Shown here in pieces: positions 31,043 through 40,830 of a stretch of DNA of 64,000 nt. The DNA lies in the NCBI GenBank assembly GCA_030037895.1, contig JASHPW010000064.1, positions 1-64,000 of the forward strand. Reading direction: 5' to 3'. Each line of letters opens with the position of its first letter. The stretch's first letter is position 1. The notes beneath the pieces were generated by a model, which worked only from the letters and a program-made list of their open reading frames with translations, ran no database searches and was not told the origin of the DNA. The DNA is from Xanthobacteraceae bacterium. Lineage in GTDB: Bacteria; Pseudomonadota; Alphaproteobacteria; Rhizobiales; Xanthobacteraceae. The translations under genes were made by a program, and so were the position numbers.

Positions 31043-32080
31043 ATGACCACGCTCATCATCATCGTCGCCATCCTTTGCGCCGGCGCCCTCGTCACTTTTT
31101 TCGGCGCGCGCCATATCGAGCGGGCGTATCCGCCGCGCGGCCGCTTCATCGAGGTCGAAGGCGGGCGCCAGCATGTGATCGAGCTGGGCGAGGACGCGGG
31201 TGCGGCGGGCGCGGCGGACGCGCCGCCGGTGGTGCTGCTGCACGGCGCCGGCACCAATCTCGGCGACATGGAGCTGGCGCTCGGCGAGCGGCTGGCGACC
31301 AAGAAATATCGCGTCATCCTCATCGACCGGCCCGGGCTCGGCTGGAGCGAACGCAAAGGGCGCGACGCCGGATCGCCGGCGCGGCAGGCGGCGATCTTGC
31401 ACGAGGTGCTGGATCGGCTCGGCGTCGCCCGGGCCGTCGTCGTCGGCCATTCCTTCGGCGGCACGTTGGCGCTCGCCTTCGCGCTCGCCGATCCGCGGCG
31501 CGTGGCCGGGCTCGTGCTTGTTGCCGCGCCGACCCATCCGGGCATGCGGGTGCTGACTTGGCTCAACGCGGCGCTGGCGACACCGCCCGGCTGGCTGTTC
31601 GCGCATACTCTGGCGCTGCCGTTCGGCGCCATCTTCATCGCACCGGGGACGCGCACCGCGTTCCGACCGCAGACGCCGCCACCTCGTTATCTACGGCGCA
31701 CGGCGACCCCGCTCATCTTGCGGCCGGCGTCGCTGTTGGCGAACTGGGCCGACATCGGCGGCCTGGAAAAATTTCTCGGCGAGCAGATCGCGCACTACGG
31801 CAAGCTCGGCGTGCCGATGATCGCCATCGTCGGCGATCGCGACTTCATCGTGCCGCCGCGGGCGCATATTGCGAAGCTCGCCGCCGTCGCGCCCAACGTC
31901 AAAGTGGTGGAGCTTGAAGGCTTCGGCCACATGCTCCACCACGCCGCCGCCGACCGCGTCGTCGCAGCGGTCGAGGACATCGTGGCGCAGGTCGAGAACG
32001 TCGGGAGCAGCCGTTCGGCCGCTTCCGTCTCCGCAACCGCCGTCACCGGCCGGTTACCTCACGAAGATCGTGGCGACTGA
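31043..32080 (+). CDS. Alpha/beta hydrolase
   Basis: N-terminal TM; VVLLHGAGTNLGDMELAL, DRPGLGWSER, VVGHSFGGTLAL, GFGHMLHH. Confidence 0.9.
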   Translation: MTTLIIIVAILCAGALVTFFGARHIERAYPPRGRFIEVEGGRQHVIELGEDAGAAGAADAPPVVLLHGAGTNLGDMELALGERLATKKYRVILIDRPGLGWSERKGRDAGSPARQAAILHEVLDRLGVARAVVVGHSFGGTLALAFALADPRRVAGLVLVAAPTHPGMRVLTWLNAALATPPGWLFAHTLALPFGAIFIAPGTRTAFRPQTPPPRYLRRTATPLILRPASLLANWADIGGLEKFLGEQIAHYGKLGVPMIAIVGDRDFIVPPRAHIAKLAAVAPNVKVVELEGFGHMLHHAAADRVVAAVEDIVAQVENVGSSRSAASVSATAVTGRLPHEDRGD

Positions 32081-32211
32081 TCCGTCGGCGCCGACATCGA
32101 AGCGAGCAGTGCTGACAACCGAGAAGATACGAGCCCGCGCCAACCGGGCTTGTTGGCCCCCGCTGTCACGCTGGGCCGTCTCCGCACCTCGAAACCATTG
32201 CCGGCGCGGCG

Positions 32212-33645
32212 TCAGCCTTCGCCCACCGGCGCGCCGACAAAGGCGACCCGCATCATGTTGGTGGCGCCCGGCGTGCCCAGCGGCACGCCGGCGACCACGA
32301 TGACGCGCTGACCCGCCTTGGCGAAGCCTTCCTTGAACGCGATCCGGCAGGCGCGCTCGACCATATCGTCCTGGTCGTGCGCGTCCTCGGCGACGACGCA
32401 GTGAATGCCCCAAGCGAGCGACAATTTCCGTCCGGCGGCGACGATCGGCGAGATGGCGACAATGGGCGGCTTCGGCCGCTCGCGCGATACGCGCAGGCCG
32501 GTCGAGCCGGAACTGGTCCAGCAGACGATGGCGGCAAGGTCGAGCGTCTCGGCGACCTGGCGCGCCGCCGCGGCAATGGCGTCGGCGCCGGTCGCCTCCG
32601 GCTCGGTGTGCAGCACGTGCAGCGACGGCAGGTAGATCGCCTCGCTCTCCACCTCCTCGGCGATCCGGTTCATCGTCGCCACGGCCTCGACCGGATATTG
32701 GCCGGAGGCCGACTCCGCCGACAGCATGACGGCGTCGGCGCCGTCGAAAATGGCGGTGGCGACGTCGGAGACCTCAGCGCGCGTCGGCACCGGGCTGGTG
32801 ATCATTGATTCCAGCATCTGCGTGGCGACGACCACCGGCTTGCCGGCGCGGCGGCAGGCGCGCGTCATCTCCTTTTGCACGCCGGGAACCTTTTCCAGCG
32901 GCATCTCGACGCCGAGATCGCCGCGCGCCACCATCAGCGCATCCGCCAGATCCAGAATATCGCCGAGCCGCGCTACCGCCTGCGGCTTTTCGATCTTGGC
33001 CATCACCGCCGCGCGCCCGCGGGTGATTTTCTTCGCCTCGGCGACGTCCTCGGGCCGCTGGATGAACGACAGCGCCACCCAGTCGATGCCGGCATCGAGC
33101 GCGGCCTCAAGATCGGCGAGGTCCTTCGACGCCAGCGCCGCGAGCGGGACCACGGTATCGGGCAGGCTCACGCCCTTGCGGTTCGATACCTTGCCGTCGA
33201 CCTCGACGCGCGCCACGATGCGCTGCGCACTTGCTTGCGTCGCGGTGAGGCGGAGCTTGCCGTCGTCGATGAGCAACGCATCGCCCGGCTTGACGGCGGC
33301 AAAGATTTCCGGGTGCGGCAGATATACGCGCGTGGCATCGCCCGGCGCCGGGTCCGAGTCGAAGATGAAGTCCTGGCCCTTGTCGATCTCGGCCCAGTCG
33401 TTCTTGAAGCTGCCGAGTCTCAGCTTCGGCCCCTGCAGGTCAACGAGGATGCCGATCGGCCGATTGTGGTCGGCTTCGACCGCGCGGATCGCCGCCACCA
33501 GCTCGCGCATCCGCTCCGGCGTGGTGTGACTCATATTGATGCGAAAGACGTCGGCGCCGGCTTCGAACAATCGGCTGATGACGCCGCGGGTGGAAGAGGC
33601 CGGACCGAGCGTGGCCACCACTTTGGTGCGCCGTTGCCGCCTCAT
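32212..33645 (-). CDS. pyk: Pyruvate kinase
   Basis: Start MRRQRRTKVVATLGPASS; GADVFRINMSHTTPE, MVARGDLGVEMPLEKVPGVQK, VVVATQMLESMITSPVPTRAEVSDVATAIFDGADAVMLSAESA. Confidence 0.96.
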   Translation of the reverse strand: MRRQRRTKVVATLGPASSTRGVISRLFEAGADVFRINMSHTTPERMRELVAAIRAVEADHNRPIGILVDLQGPKLRLGSFKNDWAEIDKGQDFIFDSDPAPGDATRVYLPHPEIFAAVKPGDALLIDDGKLRLTATQASAQRIVARVEVDGKVSNRKGVSLPDTVVPLAALASKDLADLEAALDAGIDWVALSFIQRPEDVAEAKKITRGRAAVMAKIEKPQAVARLGDILDLADALMVARGDLGVEMPLEKVPGVQKEMTRACRRAGKPVVVATQMLESMITSPVPTRAEVSDVATAIFDGADAVMLSAESASGQYPVEAVATMNRIAEEVESEAIYLPSLHVLHTEPEATGADAIAAAARQVAETLDLAAIVCWTSSGSTGLRVSRERPKPPIVAISPIVAAGRKLSLAWGIHCVVAEDAHDQDDMVERACRIAFKEGFAKAGQRVIVVAGVPLGTPGATNMMRVAFVGAPVGEG

Positions 33646-34196
33646 CGGCTTGGGCTTTTGGGCGGGCTCGTCGCGCCGGCCGACGCCGGGGATCGGGACG
33701 GCGGCACGGACGAGAGCGGGTTGCCGGGCGGCAACGGGTGTTGCGGCGCCTGCTCGCTCGATTCGGTCAGTTGGACGGTCCAGGCGCGCTGGTCGCCGGT
33801 ATCGACCTCGAAGAAGCCGGTGCGGTCGTAGCCGCGGGCGAGGCAATCGTTGATGCCGCGGATCGTGAACTCCTTGTCGCGGGTGCACATATAAGCCTGT
33901 CCCATCCATTCCCCACCGCGATCATAATCGACGGCATAGACATAATAATAACGGGCGATCAGGTTGCCCTTGAGCACGGTCTCGCAGGTGCGCGCCGGCA
34001 GGTTCCACCAGCCCTCCGTGGTCCAGCCCTGGGCATCCTTGTAGCCGACGGAGACGCCGACGCGGCTCGCGGTATTGTTGCACAGCCGAAAATCGGCGGC
34101 CGCCGGCTTCGCCGCGGCGATGAGCGCAAATGCAGTCACCACGCCAACGGCAAACGCGCCCGACATCGGCCTTCGGCGAACGGTCGTCTCACTCAT
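33642..34196 (-). CDS. DUF1036 family exported protein
   Basis: ADFRLCNNTASRVGVSVGYKDAQGWTTEGWWNLPARTCETVLKGNLIARYYYVYAVD; ATGA overlap with pyk start. Confidence 0.9.
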   Translation of the reverse strand: MSETTVRRRPMSGAFAVGVVTAFALIAAAKPAAADFRLCNNTASRVGVSVGYKDAQGWTTEGWWNLPARTCETVLKGNLIARYYYVYAVDYDRGGEWMGQAYMCTRDKEFTIRGINDCLARGYDRTGFFEVDTGDQRAWTVQLTESSEQAPQHPLPPGNPLSSVPPSRSPASAGATSPPKSPSR

Positions 34197-34221
34197 TTCC
34201 AGCCTGATTTCCCCGTCAATG

Positions 34222-35535
34222 TCATTCGTTGTCAATCGGCGTGTCAACGACGATGGCGCGGAAATCGGTCACGTTGGTGAAGGTCGGACCGGGCCGGAAC
34301 AGATCGCCGATGCCGCTGAAAAAGCTCGTGGAATCGTTGTCGGCGAGAAACGCGGCAGGATCGAGGCCACGGGCGCGGGCGCGTTCGAGCGTCGTTGCGT
34401 CGATGAAGGCGCCGGCCGGGTCGTCGGCGGCTCCGCCACCTCCGTCGGTCCCGTCCGTATCGGCGGCAAGGGCGGCAATGCCGGAGGCGCCGCCAAGATG
34501 AATGGCAAGCGCGAGGGCGTATTCCTGGTTGGGGCCGCCGCGGCCATGCCCGCGCAACGTGACCGTGAGCTCGCCCCCGGACAGGATGACGGCGCGCCGG
34601 CGCTTGACGCGCAGCTCAAGCGCGAGCCGCGCGTGCGCGGCGGCGACCTCGCGCGCCTCGCCCTGCAGGCTGCCGCCGAGCATGACGCACTCGTAGCCCG
34701 CCGCGCCGGCGCGCGCGGCGGCCGCCCGCAGCGCGTCGGCCGGCCGCGCCACGATCCGATAGCTTGTGCCGGCGAAGATTTTATCGCCCGGCTTCGGCGT
34801 CTCGTTGCCGGGATCTTGCAGCGCGCGCGTGACCGCTGCGGGGAGATCGAGCCGATAACGGGCGACGATCTCGCGCGCGTGCGCAAGCGTGGTCGGGTCG
34901 GGCACCGTCGGCCCCGAACCGATGACTGCCGGATCGTCGCCGGGCACGTCGGAAATCGCCAACGTCACGAGCTTGGCGGGATAGGCGTGGGCGGCGAGGC
35001 GGCCGCCCTTGATGCGCGAAAGATGCTTGCGCACGGCGTTCATCTCGCCGATGGCGCCGCCGCTGCGCAGGAGGGCGCGGGTCACCTTCTGCTTCTCGTC
35101 CAGCGTCAGCCCGGGCGCCGGCGCGATCCAGTTCGCCGAGGCGCCGCCGGAGAGGAGGACAAGAACGAGATCCTCGCCGTCGACCGCATCGGCGAGCGCG
35201 AGCACGCGTTTCGTCGCCGCGATGCCCGCTTTGTCCGGCACCGGATGCCCGGCCTCGATCACCGGAATGCGCCGGGTCTTGCGCCCATAGCCGCGACGGG
35301 TAACGGCGATGCCGGCGAGCCGGCTTGGCGGCAGCCGGTCGGCATAGTGCTGCTCCGCGACCTCGGTCATCGAGCCCGCCGCCTTGCCGGCGGCGAGGAT
35401 AACGAGCCGCCCGTGTCGCGGCGGTTCCGGCAGGTTCTGTGGCAAGCATCCGACCGGATGCGCGGCGGCGACCGCGGTGCGAAACAGCGAGTCGAGCAAT
35501 TCGCGCGCCGAGCTGCCCATCCGGTCCGTCACCAT
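34222..35535 (-). CDS. Glycerate 2-kinase type (MOFRL/DUF4147; TtuD-like)
   Basis: ILAAGKAAGSMTEVAEQHY, LLSGGASANWIAPAPGLTLDEK, LSGGELTVTLRGHGRGGPNQEYALALA, ALAADTDGTDG. Confidence 0.93.
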   Translation of the reverse strand: MVTDRMGSSARELLDSLFRTAVAAAHPVGCLPQNLPEPPRHGRLVILAAGKAAGSMTEVAEQHYADRLPPSRLAGIAVTRRGYGRKTRRIPVIEAGHPVPDKAGIAATKRVLALADAVDGEDLVLVLLSGGASANWIAPAPGLTLDEKQKVTRALLRSGGAIGEMNAVRKHLSRIKGGRLAAHAYPAKLVTLAISDVPGDDPAVIGSGPTVPDPTTLAHAREIVARYRLDLPAAVTRALQDPGNETPKPGDKIFAGTSYRIVARPADALRAAAARAGAAGYECVMLGGSLQGEAREVAAAHARLALELRVKRRRAVILSGGELTVTLRGHGRGGPNQEYALALAIHLGGASGIAALAADTDGTDGGGGAADDPAGAFIDATTLERARARGLDPAAFLADNDSTSFFSGIGDLFRPGPTFTNVTDFRAIVVDTPIDNE

Positions 35536-35606
35536 TCCGCAGCCGCGATATGGAAAGACGGCGGCCGCGCCTCTATCTTTGCCATAACTAATCCGCGGAG
35601 GAGATC

Positions 35607-35909
35607 ATGGCTACCGACGAGACGAGCCGCGTGGAACTCGAAGCCGCCGTCTTCCGCCGGCTGGTGGAGCACTTGCGTTCCCGCACCGACGTGCAGAACA
35701 TCGATCTCATGAATCTGGCCGGCTTCTGCCGCAACTGCCTCTCCAACTGGATGAAGGAGGCCGCCGACGCCAAGGGCGTGCCGATGACCAAGGACCAGAG
35801 CCGCGAGGTCGTCTACGGCATGCCGTATGACGAATGGCGCGCCAAGTATCAAAAGGAAGCGCCGGCGGGACAGAAGCCGGCATCCGAAAAAGCAAGCCAG
35901 GGACATTAA
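35607..35909 (+). CDS. DUF1244 family protein
   Basis: VFRRLVEHLRSRTDVQNIDLMNLAGFCRNCLSNWMKEAADAKGVPMTKDQSREVVYGMPYDEWRAKYQ. Confidence 0.9.
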   Translation: MATDETSRVELEAAVFRRLVEHLRSRTDVQNIDLMNLAGFCRNCLSNWMKEAADAKGVPMTKDQSREVVYGMPYDEWRAKYQKEAPAGQKPASEKASQGH

Positions 35910-35929
35910 GGCCGCGCCCCGCTTCATCC

Positions 35930-35960
35930 TTCCCTCGCCTGCGGGAGCGGCGAGGCTGTG
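35930..35960. repeat. Intergenic palindrome-like repeat (CTTCCCTCGCCTGCGGGAGCGGCGAGG)
   Basis: Imperfect inverted repeat resembling the 22.7 kb and 63.5 kb elements. Confidence 0.45.
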
Positions 35961-36047
35961 CAGTGCTGTGGATGAACGAGCGAGAACCTTGACCTGGCGG
36001 CGCGCGCTTTCGAAAAGCGAGGGGCCCGTTATTGCCAGGAGTGCCCG

Positions 36048-36329
36048 ATGGCCAATGCCGCCACTGCCGCCGTCAACGACGATCGAGGACGCCGCTTCGC
36101 CAAGGACCAGCTCAAGGCGTTCGTCGAGCGCGTCGAGCGGCTCGAAGAAAAAAAGAAGGCGATCGCCGACGACATTCGCGACGTCTACGCCGAAGCCAAG
36201 GCCAACGGCTTCCACGTCAAGGCGTTGCGCACCGTGGTGCGGCTGCGCAAGCAGGACATCAACGAGCGCAAGGAAGAGGAGGCCGTCCTCGAAACGTACC
36301 TCAACGCGCTGGGGATGCTGGCGCCGTGA
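36048..36329 (+). CDS. gapR: DUF2312/GapR family nucleoid-associated protein
   Basis: [73 protein letters not shown]. Confidence 0.9.
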   Translation: MANAATAAVNDDRGRRFAKDQLKAFVERVERLEEKKKAIADDIRDVYAEAKANGFHVKALRTVVRLRKQDINERKEEEAVLETYLNALGMLAP

Positions 36330-36380
36330 AGTCCGTCATTGCGCGGCGCGCCGAAGGCGCGCGCGATGGCGCCGGCTCCG

Positions 36381-38750
36381 TCAGAACGCGCCGGCGGTGA
36401 AGTTGAGGCGCTGGACCACGTCGTAGCTCTGCTTGGCAATCGGGTAGGCGTAATCGACCCGCAGCGCGCCGAACGGCGAGTCCCAAATCAAGCTGGCGCC
36501 GATCGACGCGCGGATCGCCGATGAATTGGCGATTTGCTGCGACGGCGACAATGAGGACGCAAGCGTCGTCACGGTCGAGGCGCTGGTCGCCCACAGGCTG
36601 CCCGCGTCGGCGAACAGCGCCACCCGCAATTGCGCGTCCGCCGGGATGAGCGGCGCCGGCGCCTGCAGCTCGGCGCTGGTCGTCCAATAGACATTGCCGC
36701 CGAGATTGTCCTGGGTGGTGCCGGGCGTGATGTCGCGCGGCCCAAAGCCGTCGGGAGCGAAGCCGCGCACGAGCTGCGGGCCGCCGAAGAAGCCGTCGAG
36801 CAGCGGCAATTGCTGACCGCCCCACGGCGTCGCGTAGCCGCCCTGCGCCCGTACCATGCCGACCACGTCGCCGACGATCTCATGATAATAGCGGACGTCT
36901 TCGGCGGTCCGGGCGAATTTGGCGGCGCCGCCCAGGCCGGCAAATTCATCGCTGACCTGCAGACGGACGCCGTTGGTCGGGATCTTGGGATTGTCGAGCG
37001 TGGAGTAGGTGGTGTCGGTGCCGACGGAGGACACCCACATCGGGCCTGCGGCCGCCGCCTGCTGAACGGGAAGCGAAGCCGTCCCGACCGCCGGATCGAG
37101 CGCTAGGCCCTGATTGTAAATGGAGTAATTCCACTGGACTCCGAGTTGGTCATTCACGGGCGTGCCGAGCGAAATTTTGGCGCCGTAAACGGTGCTGTCG
37201 TAGGATTGATAGCTGTTGGCCAGCGTTTCCTTGCCGAACAGATCGACGCCGAGCGACAGCCGCTGGTCGAGAAAGTAAGGATCGATAAAAGCAAGATCGA
37301 CGCCTTTGACATATTCGCCATAGGTCAGCGACGCCTTGGCGATGTCGCCGGTCCCGAGAAAATTCCGCTCGCCGAGGCTGACCTCGACCGACGGCCCATC
37401 GGCGGCAGAATAGCCGCCCATGACCGAGAAATTTCCCGTGTCCTGTTCGGCGACGGTCACATCGACAACCACGCGGTCCGGCGCCGAACCCGGATGCGTA
37501 TCGATCTTGACCGACTTGAAGTAGCCGAGCGCCTTCAGGCGGCGCTCGCCGCCGTCGATCAGCGCGCGATTATAGGCGTCGCCTTCGACGACATCGAATT
37601 GGCGGCGGATCACCTCATCGCGCGTCTTGGTGTTGCCGTGAATCTCGATCCGCTCGACGTAGAGGTGTTTGCCCTCATCGACGACATAGACGAGATTGAT
37701 CATCCCCATTCTGCTCCCGTCCGCGCGCGGGGATGCGGATGGTGGGGACAGCCGCGCGCTTTGCGCCAGGACGGTCGCGAAGGGCTCGCCGCTCTTGGCG
37801 AGCCCGCTTGCGATGTCATCGACGGTCTTGTCCACGGCGTCGGCGTCGTAGATCGCGCCCGCTTGCGTGCGCAAATAGCGGCGCAGCGTTGCCGCGGCGA
37901 CGGACTTCAGGTGCGATTCGACGTCCACGCGGCCGAAGCGATAGCGCGGTCCCTCCTCGATCCTGAACGTGACCACGACGCCTTTCTTATCGGCCTCGTA
38001 GTCGGCGGAGGATCGAACGCCCACGTCGGCGTAGCCGTGCGCGCGATAGAAGCGGCGGATAAGATCGACATCGCCCTCGATGCGGTCGGCATCGTAGCCG
38101 TCGTTGTCGAAGAGAAAACTCAGGAAATTCGTCTCGCCGGTCTTGATCACGCCCTTGAGCTTGCTCTGCGGATAGGCGTTGTTGCCGACGAACAGGATCT
38201 GCCGGACCGCGAGCTTGCCGCCTTCCTTGATCTCGAAGACGAGATTGCGGCGTTCGCCCTTGGCCTTGATCGTTTCCGGCTCGACCCGCACGTCGAAATA
38301 GCCGCGCTGGCGATAAAGCCCGATGATGCGCTCGACGTCGTCGTGGACCAGCGAGCGCGCGAGCGGCCCGCCCTCCTTCGACTGCATGCCCTTCTTGAGG
38401 TCGTCGTCTTTGATCTTTTTGTTGCCCTCGAACGCGATGCGTTCGATGGTCGGATTCTCCACGACCGTGACCAGGACGCGGTCGCCCTGCCGCGAAATTT
38501 CCACGTCCTGGAAAAGGTTGGTCGCGTACAGGCTTTTCAGCGCCGCGTCGAGCGCGGCGGCATCGATCCGTCCACCGGCGCCGATGTGAAAATGGGAACG
38601 GATCGATTGCGCATCGACGTGCCGGTTGCCGGCGACCGTGATCGCGGCGTCCGCCGGCGTCGCCGCAGCAGCGCGTTCGCACGCGGCAAAGCCGAAAAAT
38701 CCGAAAAGACATACGCAGAGAACGGCGGCGGTCAGGCGGCCGTGCATCAT
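36381..38750 (-). CDS. Outer-membrane protein assembly factor BamA (POTRA + barrel; possible paralog)
   Basis: Signal peptide, repeated POTRA motifs, IEIHGNTKTRDEVIRRQFDVVEGDAYNRALID, LGERNFLGTGD, VRGFAPDGFGPRD, terminal ...RLNFTAGAF. Confidence 0.93.
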   Translation of the reverse strand: MMHGRLTAAVLCVCLFGFFGFAACERAAAATPADAAITVAGNRHVDAQSIRSHFHIGAGGRIDAAALDAALKSLYATNLFQDVEISRQGDRVLVTVVENPTIERIAFEGNKKIKDDDLKKGMQSKEGGPLARSLVHDDVERIIGLYRQRGYFDVRVEPETIKAKGERRNLVFEIKEGGKLAVRQILFVGNNAYPQSKLKGVIKTGETNFLSFLFDNDGYDADRIEGDVDLIRRFYRAHGYADVGVRSSADYEADKKGVVVTFRIEEGPRYRFGRVDVESHLKSVAAATLRRYLRTQAGAIYDADAVDKTVDDIASGLAKSGEPFATVLAQSARLSPPSASPRADGSRMGMINLVYVVDEGKHLYVERIEIHGNTKTRDEVIRRQFDVVEGDAYNRALIDGGERRLKALGYFKSVKIDTHPGSAPDRVVVDVTVAEQDTGNFSVMGGYSAADGPSVEVSLGERNFLGTGDIAKASLTYGEYVKGVDLAFIDPYFLDQRLSLGVDLFGKETLANSYQSYDSTVYGAKISLGTPVNDQLGVQWNYSIYNQGLALDPAVGTASLPVQQAAAAGPMWVSSVGTDTTYSTLDNPKIPTNGVRLQVSDEFAGLGGAAKFARTAEDVRYYHEIVGDVVGMVRAQGGYATPWGGQQLPLLDGFFGGPQLVRGFAPDGFGPRDITPGTTQDNLGGNVYWTTSAELQAPAPLIPADAQLRVALFADAGSLWATSASTVTTLASSLSPSQQIANSSAIRASIGASLIWDSPFGALRVDYAYPIAKQSYDVVQRLNFTAGAF

Positions 38751-38955
38751 TGCAGCTCCGCGACCCAGCATTTGAGCCGCAAGTACAACGGGCCGCCGAG
38801 GCGCAATCGTGACGGATTGCGTGGAAATGTGGGGAATTGTTGCGGCGCGACGCCCGCCGCCGCACAAGCGTGCGCTTCTTGACACAATGGTTGAGGCGGG
38901 CGGCGACGTTCTCGACCGTCATGCGGCGGAGCGCAACGGCGGCCGAGACGCGCCG

Positions 38956-40107
38956 TCACATGGCGCGGCGCGCGCGGTCCGGCGCCGGGTCCGGGAACAG
39001 TCGATCCGATTCGGCGCTGTAGCGCGCCGCGCTCTGGTGCAGCTTGGCGTTATTGGCCGCGCGCAGCGCTGCGTCAGCCTCGCCGTAGAGGAAAGCCAGG
39101 AAGGCGTAGCGCCGCCCGTTGTTGATCGGCGTGACTTGGTGCAGGGCGCCGCAGGAAAACACGATGGCGCCGCCGTGGGGCGCGCGATAGGCGCGGCGTC
39201 CGAACTCGGGAAAGACGAGATCGCAGCCCTCGTAATCCTTGTTGAGGTTGATGGTGACGGCGAAACGCCGATGCTGGGCGCCGATATTGACGTTGTCGCG
39301 GTGCCGATAGAAGTGCCCGCCGACGGCGCTGTCGTAACAGGCGACGATATAGCGGTCCATGCGCGTCGCCTGGAACTGGAAAAATCGATCGACGGCCGGG
39401 AGCAGGCGGCGGACGATCCGGTCGCGGATCGCTTCGCGCAACTGCGGATGCGCGACGGCAAGATCGTTGCGGCGCTTCACCCGGTAATCGACGATCCTCG
39501 TGGTCTTGCCGTCCATGTCGAAGAGAAAACCCGAATCCTTGCCGCCGAGCTTTTCGTAAAACTGGACGAGTACGTCGCAGAGCGGAAAATCGAAAACGCG
39601 CGGCACGATGAGGACCGGCGCGTTGAGCGGCACGCCGGCGGAATCGTCGACCGCCGGCAGGCTTTGCAACACGCCGCGCACGGTCGCGGCGTGCCCGGCC
39701 GGGTCGTCCCAGGAAATATTGGCGACCGCGCGCAACATCGGATCGAGCACGACGGTGCGCGGGGCGTCGGCGGCGCCGAACGCGCGGCTGATCGCACCAT
39801 CGTAGTCAGCGATGAACGACATCGCCGCCGAGCCGAGCTTGAGGTAAGGCGCCGGGTCGCCGGGCGGCGCGGTGAGCACGCCGTAGAAGACGATCCGATC
39901 CTCGTCGAAGAGGTGGGCGTCGCGGGTGAGTTCGGCGAGCTCCCGCTCGACGCGCGGGTTTGCCGGCGAGCCCAGGAAGGCGAGGACGATCCAGCGCCCG
40001 GCCGCGACCTGAAGGTGGAAGGCGCCGTCGGCGATCAGCGGCGCGGCGAACAACGGAACGGGATCGCCCAAAGCGATCCGACAACGGCCCGCTTCACTTT
40101 TCTCCAT
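38956..40107 (-). CDS. Thioredoxin/peroxiredoxin-like domain fused to 2OG-Fe(II) oxygenase (prolyl-4-hydroxylase-like)
   Basis: N-terminal LGDPVPLFAAPLIADG...WIVLAFLGSPANPRVERELAEL (Prx-like fold, no peroxidatic Cys); C-terminal HFYRHRDNVNIGAQHRRFAVTINLNKDYEGCDLVFPEFG...GAIVFSCGALHQVTPINNGRRYAFLAFLYG. Confidence 0.82.
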   Translation of the reverse strand: MEKSEAGRCRIALGDPVPLFAAPLIADGAFHLQVAAGRWIVLAFLGSPANPRVERELAELTRDAHLFDEDRIVFYGVLTAPPGDPAPYLKLGSAAMSFIADYDGAISRAFGAADAPRTVVLDPMLRAVANISWDDPAGHAATVRGVLQSLPAVDDSAGVPLNAPVLIVPRVFDFPLCDVLVQFYEKLGGKDSGFLFDMDGKTTRIVDYRVKRRNDLAVAHPQLREAIRDRIVRRLLPAVDRFFQFQATRMDRYIVACYDSAVGGHFYRHRDNVNIGAQHRRFAVTINLNKDYEGCDLVFPEFGRRAYRAPHGGAIVFSCGALHQVTPINNGRRYAFLAFLYGEADAALRAANNAKLHQSAARYSAESDRLFPDPAPDRARRAM

Positions 40108-40247
40108 GATGGCGCTTTCGGTTGACGGTCGCTTCGCGCCGCATCATTCGATCGCATGGTAAATTTTGTTCTAATGCCGCGCGCCAATCGCGGCAGGGTG
40201 CCAGCCCGGCCGCTCGGGCGGCGGCCAAAAGCCTCGCCGCGACAACC

Positions 40248-40718
40248 TCAGGTCTTATCGGTTTCGCCGCCTGGGCGGCGCGGCACCAAGGCGTTGGCGA
40301 CCAGATCCTGCACCACTTGGCCGTGCTGATTGAGCGTGCGCGTGCGCATCTTCATCAGCCCCCGATCGGACCGCGACTTCGACGGCCGCACGTCAAGCAC
40401 TTCGCTTTCGATGCGCAGCTCGTCGCCGGGCCGGACCGGCAGCGGCCACCGCAGTTCGTCGAAGCCGAGGCCGATGGTGCCGCCAGCGGCCCGGTATTCG
40501 CTGTCGGCGACGAGCCGCATCGTCAGCGCGGCGGTGTGCCAGCCGCTGGCGCACAGACCTTTGAAGATCGATTTTTTCGCCGCCTCCTCGTCGAGGTGGA
40601 AATACTGCGGATCGTACTGCCGGGCGAAGGCGATGATGTCCTCTTTCGTCACCTTGATCCGTCCCTTGGAGGCAAACACCTGTCCGACGGCGAAATCCTC
40701 GAGATACCGCTCGTTCAT
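40248..40718 (-). CDS. MaoC family dehydratase
   Basis: YLEDFAVGQVFASKGRIKVTKEDIIAFARQYDPQYFHLDEEAAKKS...LCASGWHTAALTMRLVAD. Confidence 0.92.
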   Translation of the reverse strand: MNERYLEDFAVGQVFASKGRIKVTKEDIIAFARQYDPQYFHLDEEAAKKSIFKGLCASGWHTAALTMRLVADSEYRAAGGTIGLGFDELRWPLPVRPGDELRIESEVLDVRPSKSRSDRGLMKMRTRTLNQHGQVVQDLVANALVPRRPGGETDKT

Positions 40719-40783
40719 TGCATTGGCTCCCGGATCGGGATGCCGGCGCGCCGGCCCGTGCCGGCATCAAAGCCGGATTGATG

Positions 40784-40810
40784 GGCGCATCATATAGGAG
40801 TATATGCGCC
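40784..40810. promoter_or_regulatory. Candidate MarR-family operator in divergent promoter
   Basis: GGCGCAT-CATATAGGAGTAT-ATGCGCC, 7-bp inverted arms with nested CATATA-ggag-TATATG. Confidence 0.55.
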
Positions 40811-40830
40811 TATAACAAGCGAGCGCGGCG

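Noticed and set aside
37146-38882. 578-aa plus-strand ORF antisense to the BamA gene
   Set aside because: Shadow ORF; the opposite strand has unmistakable POTRA and barrel motifs.
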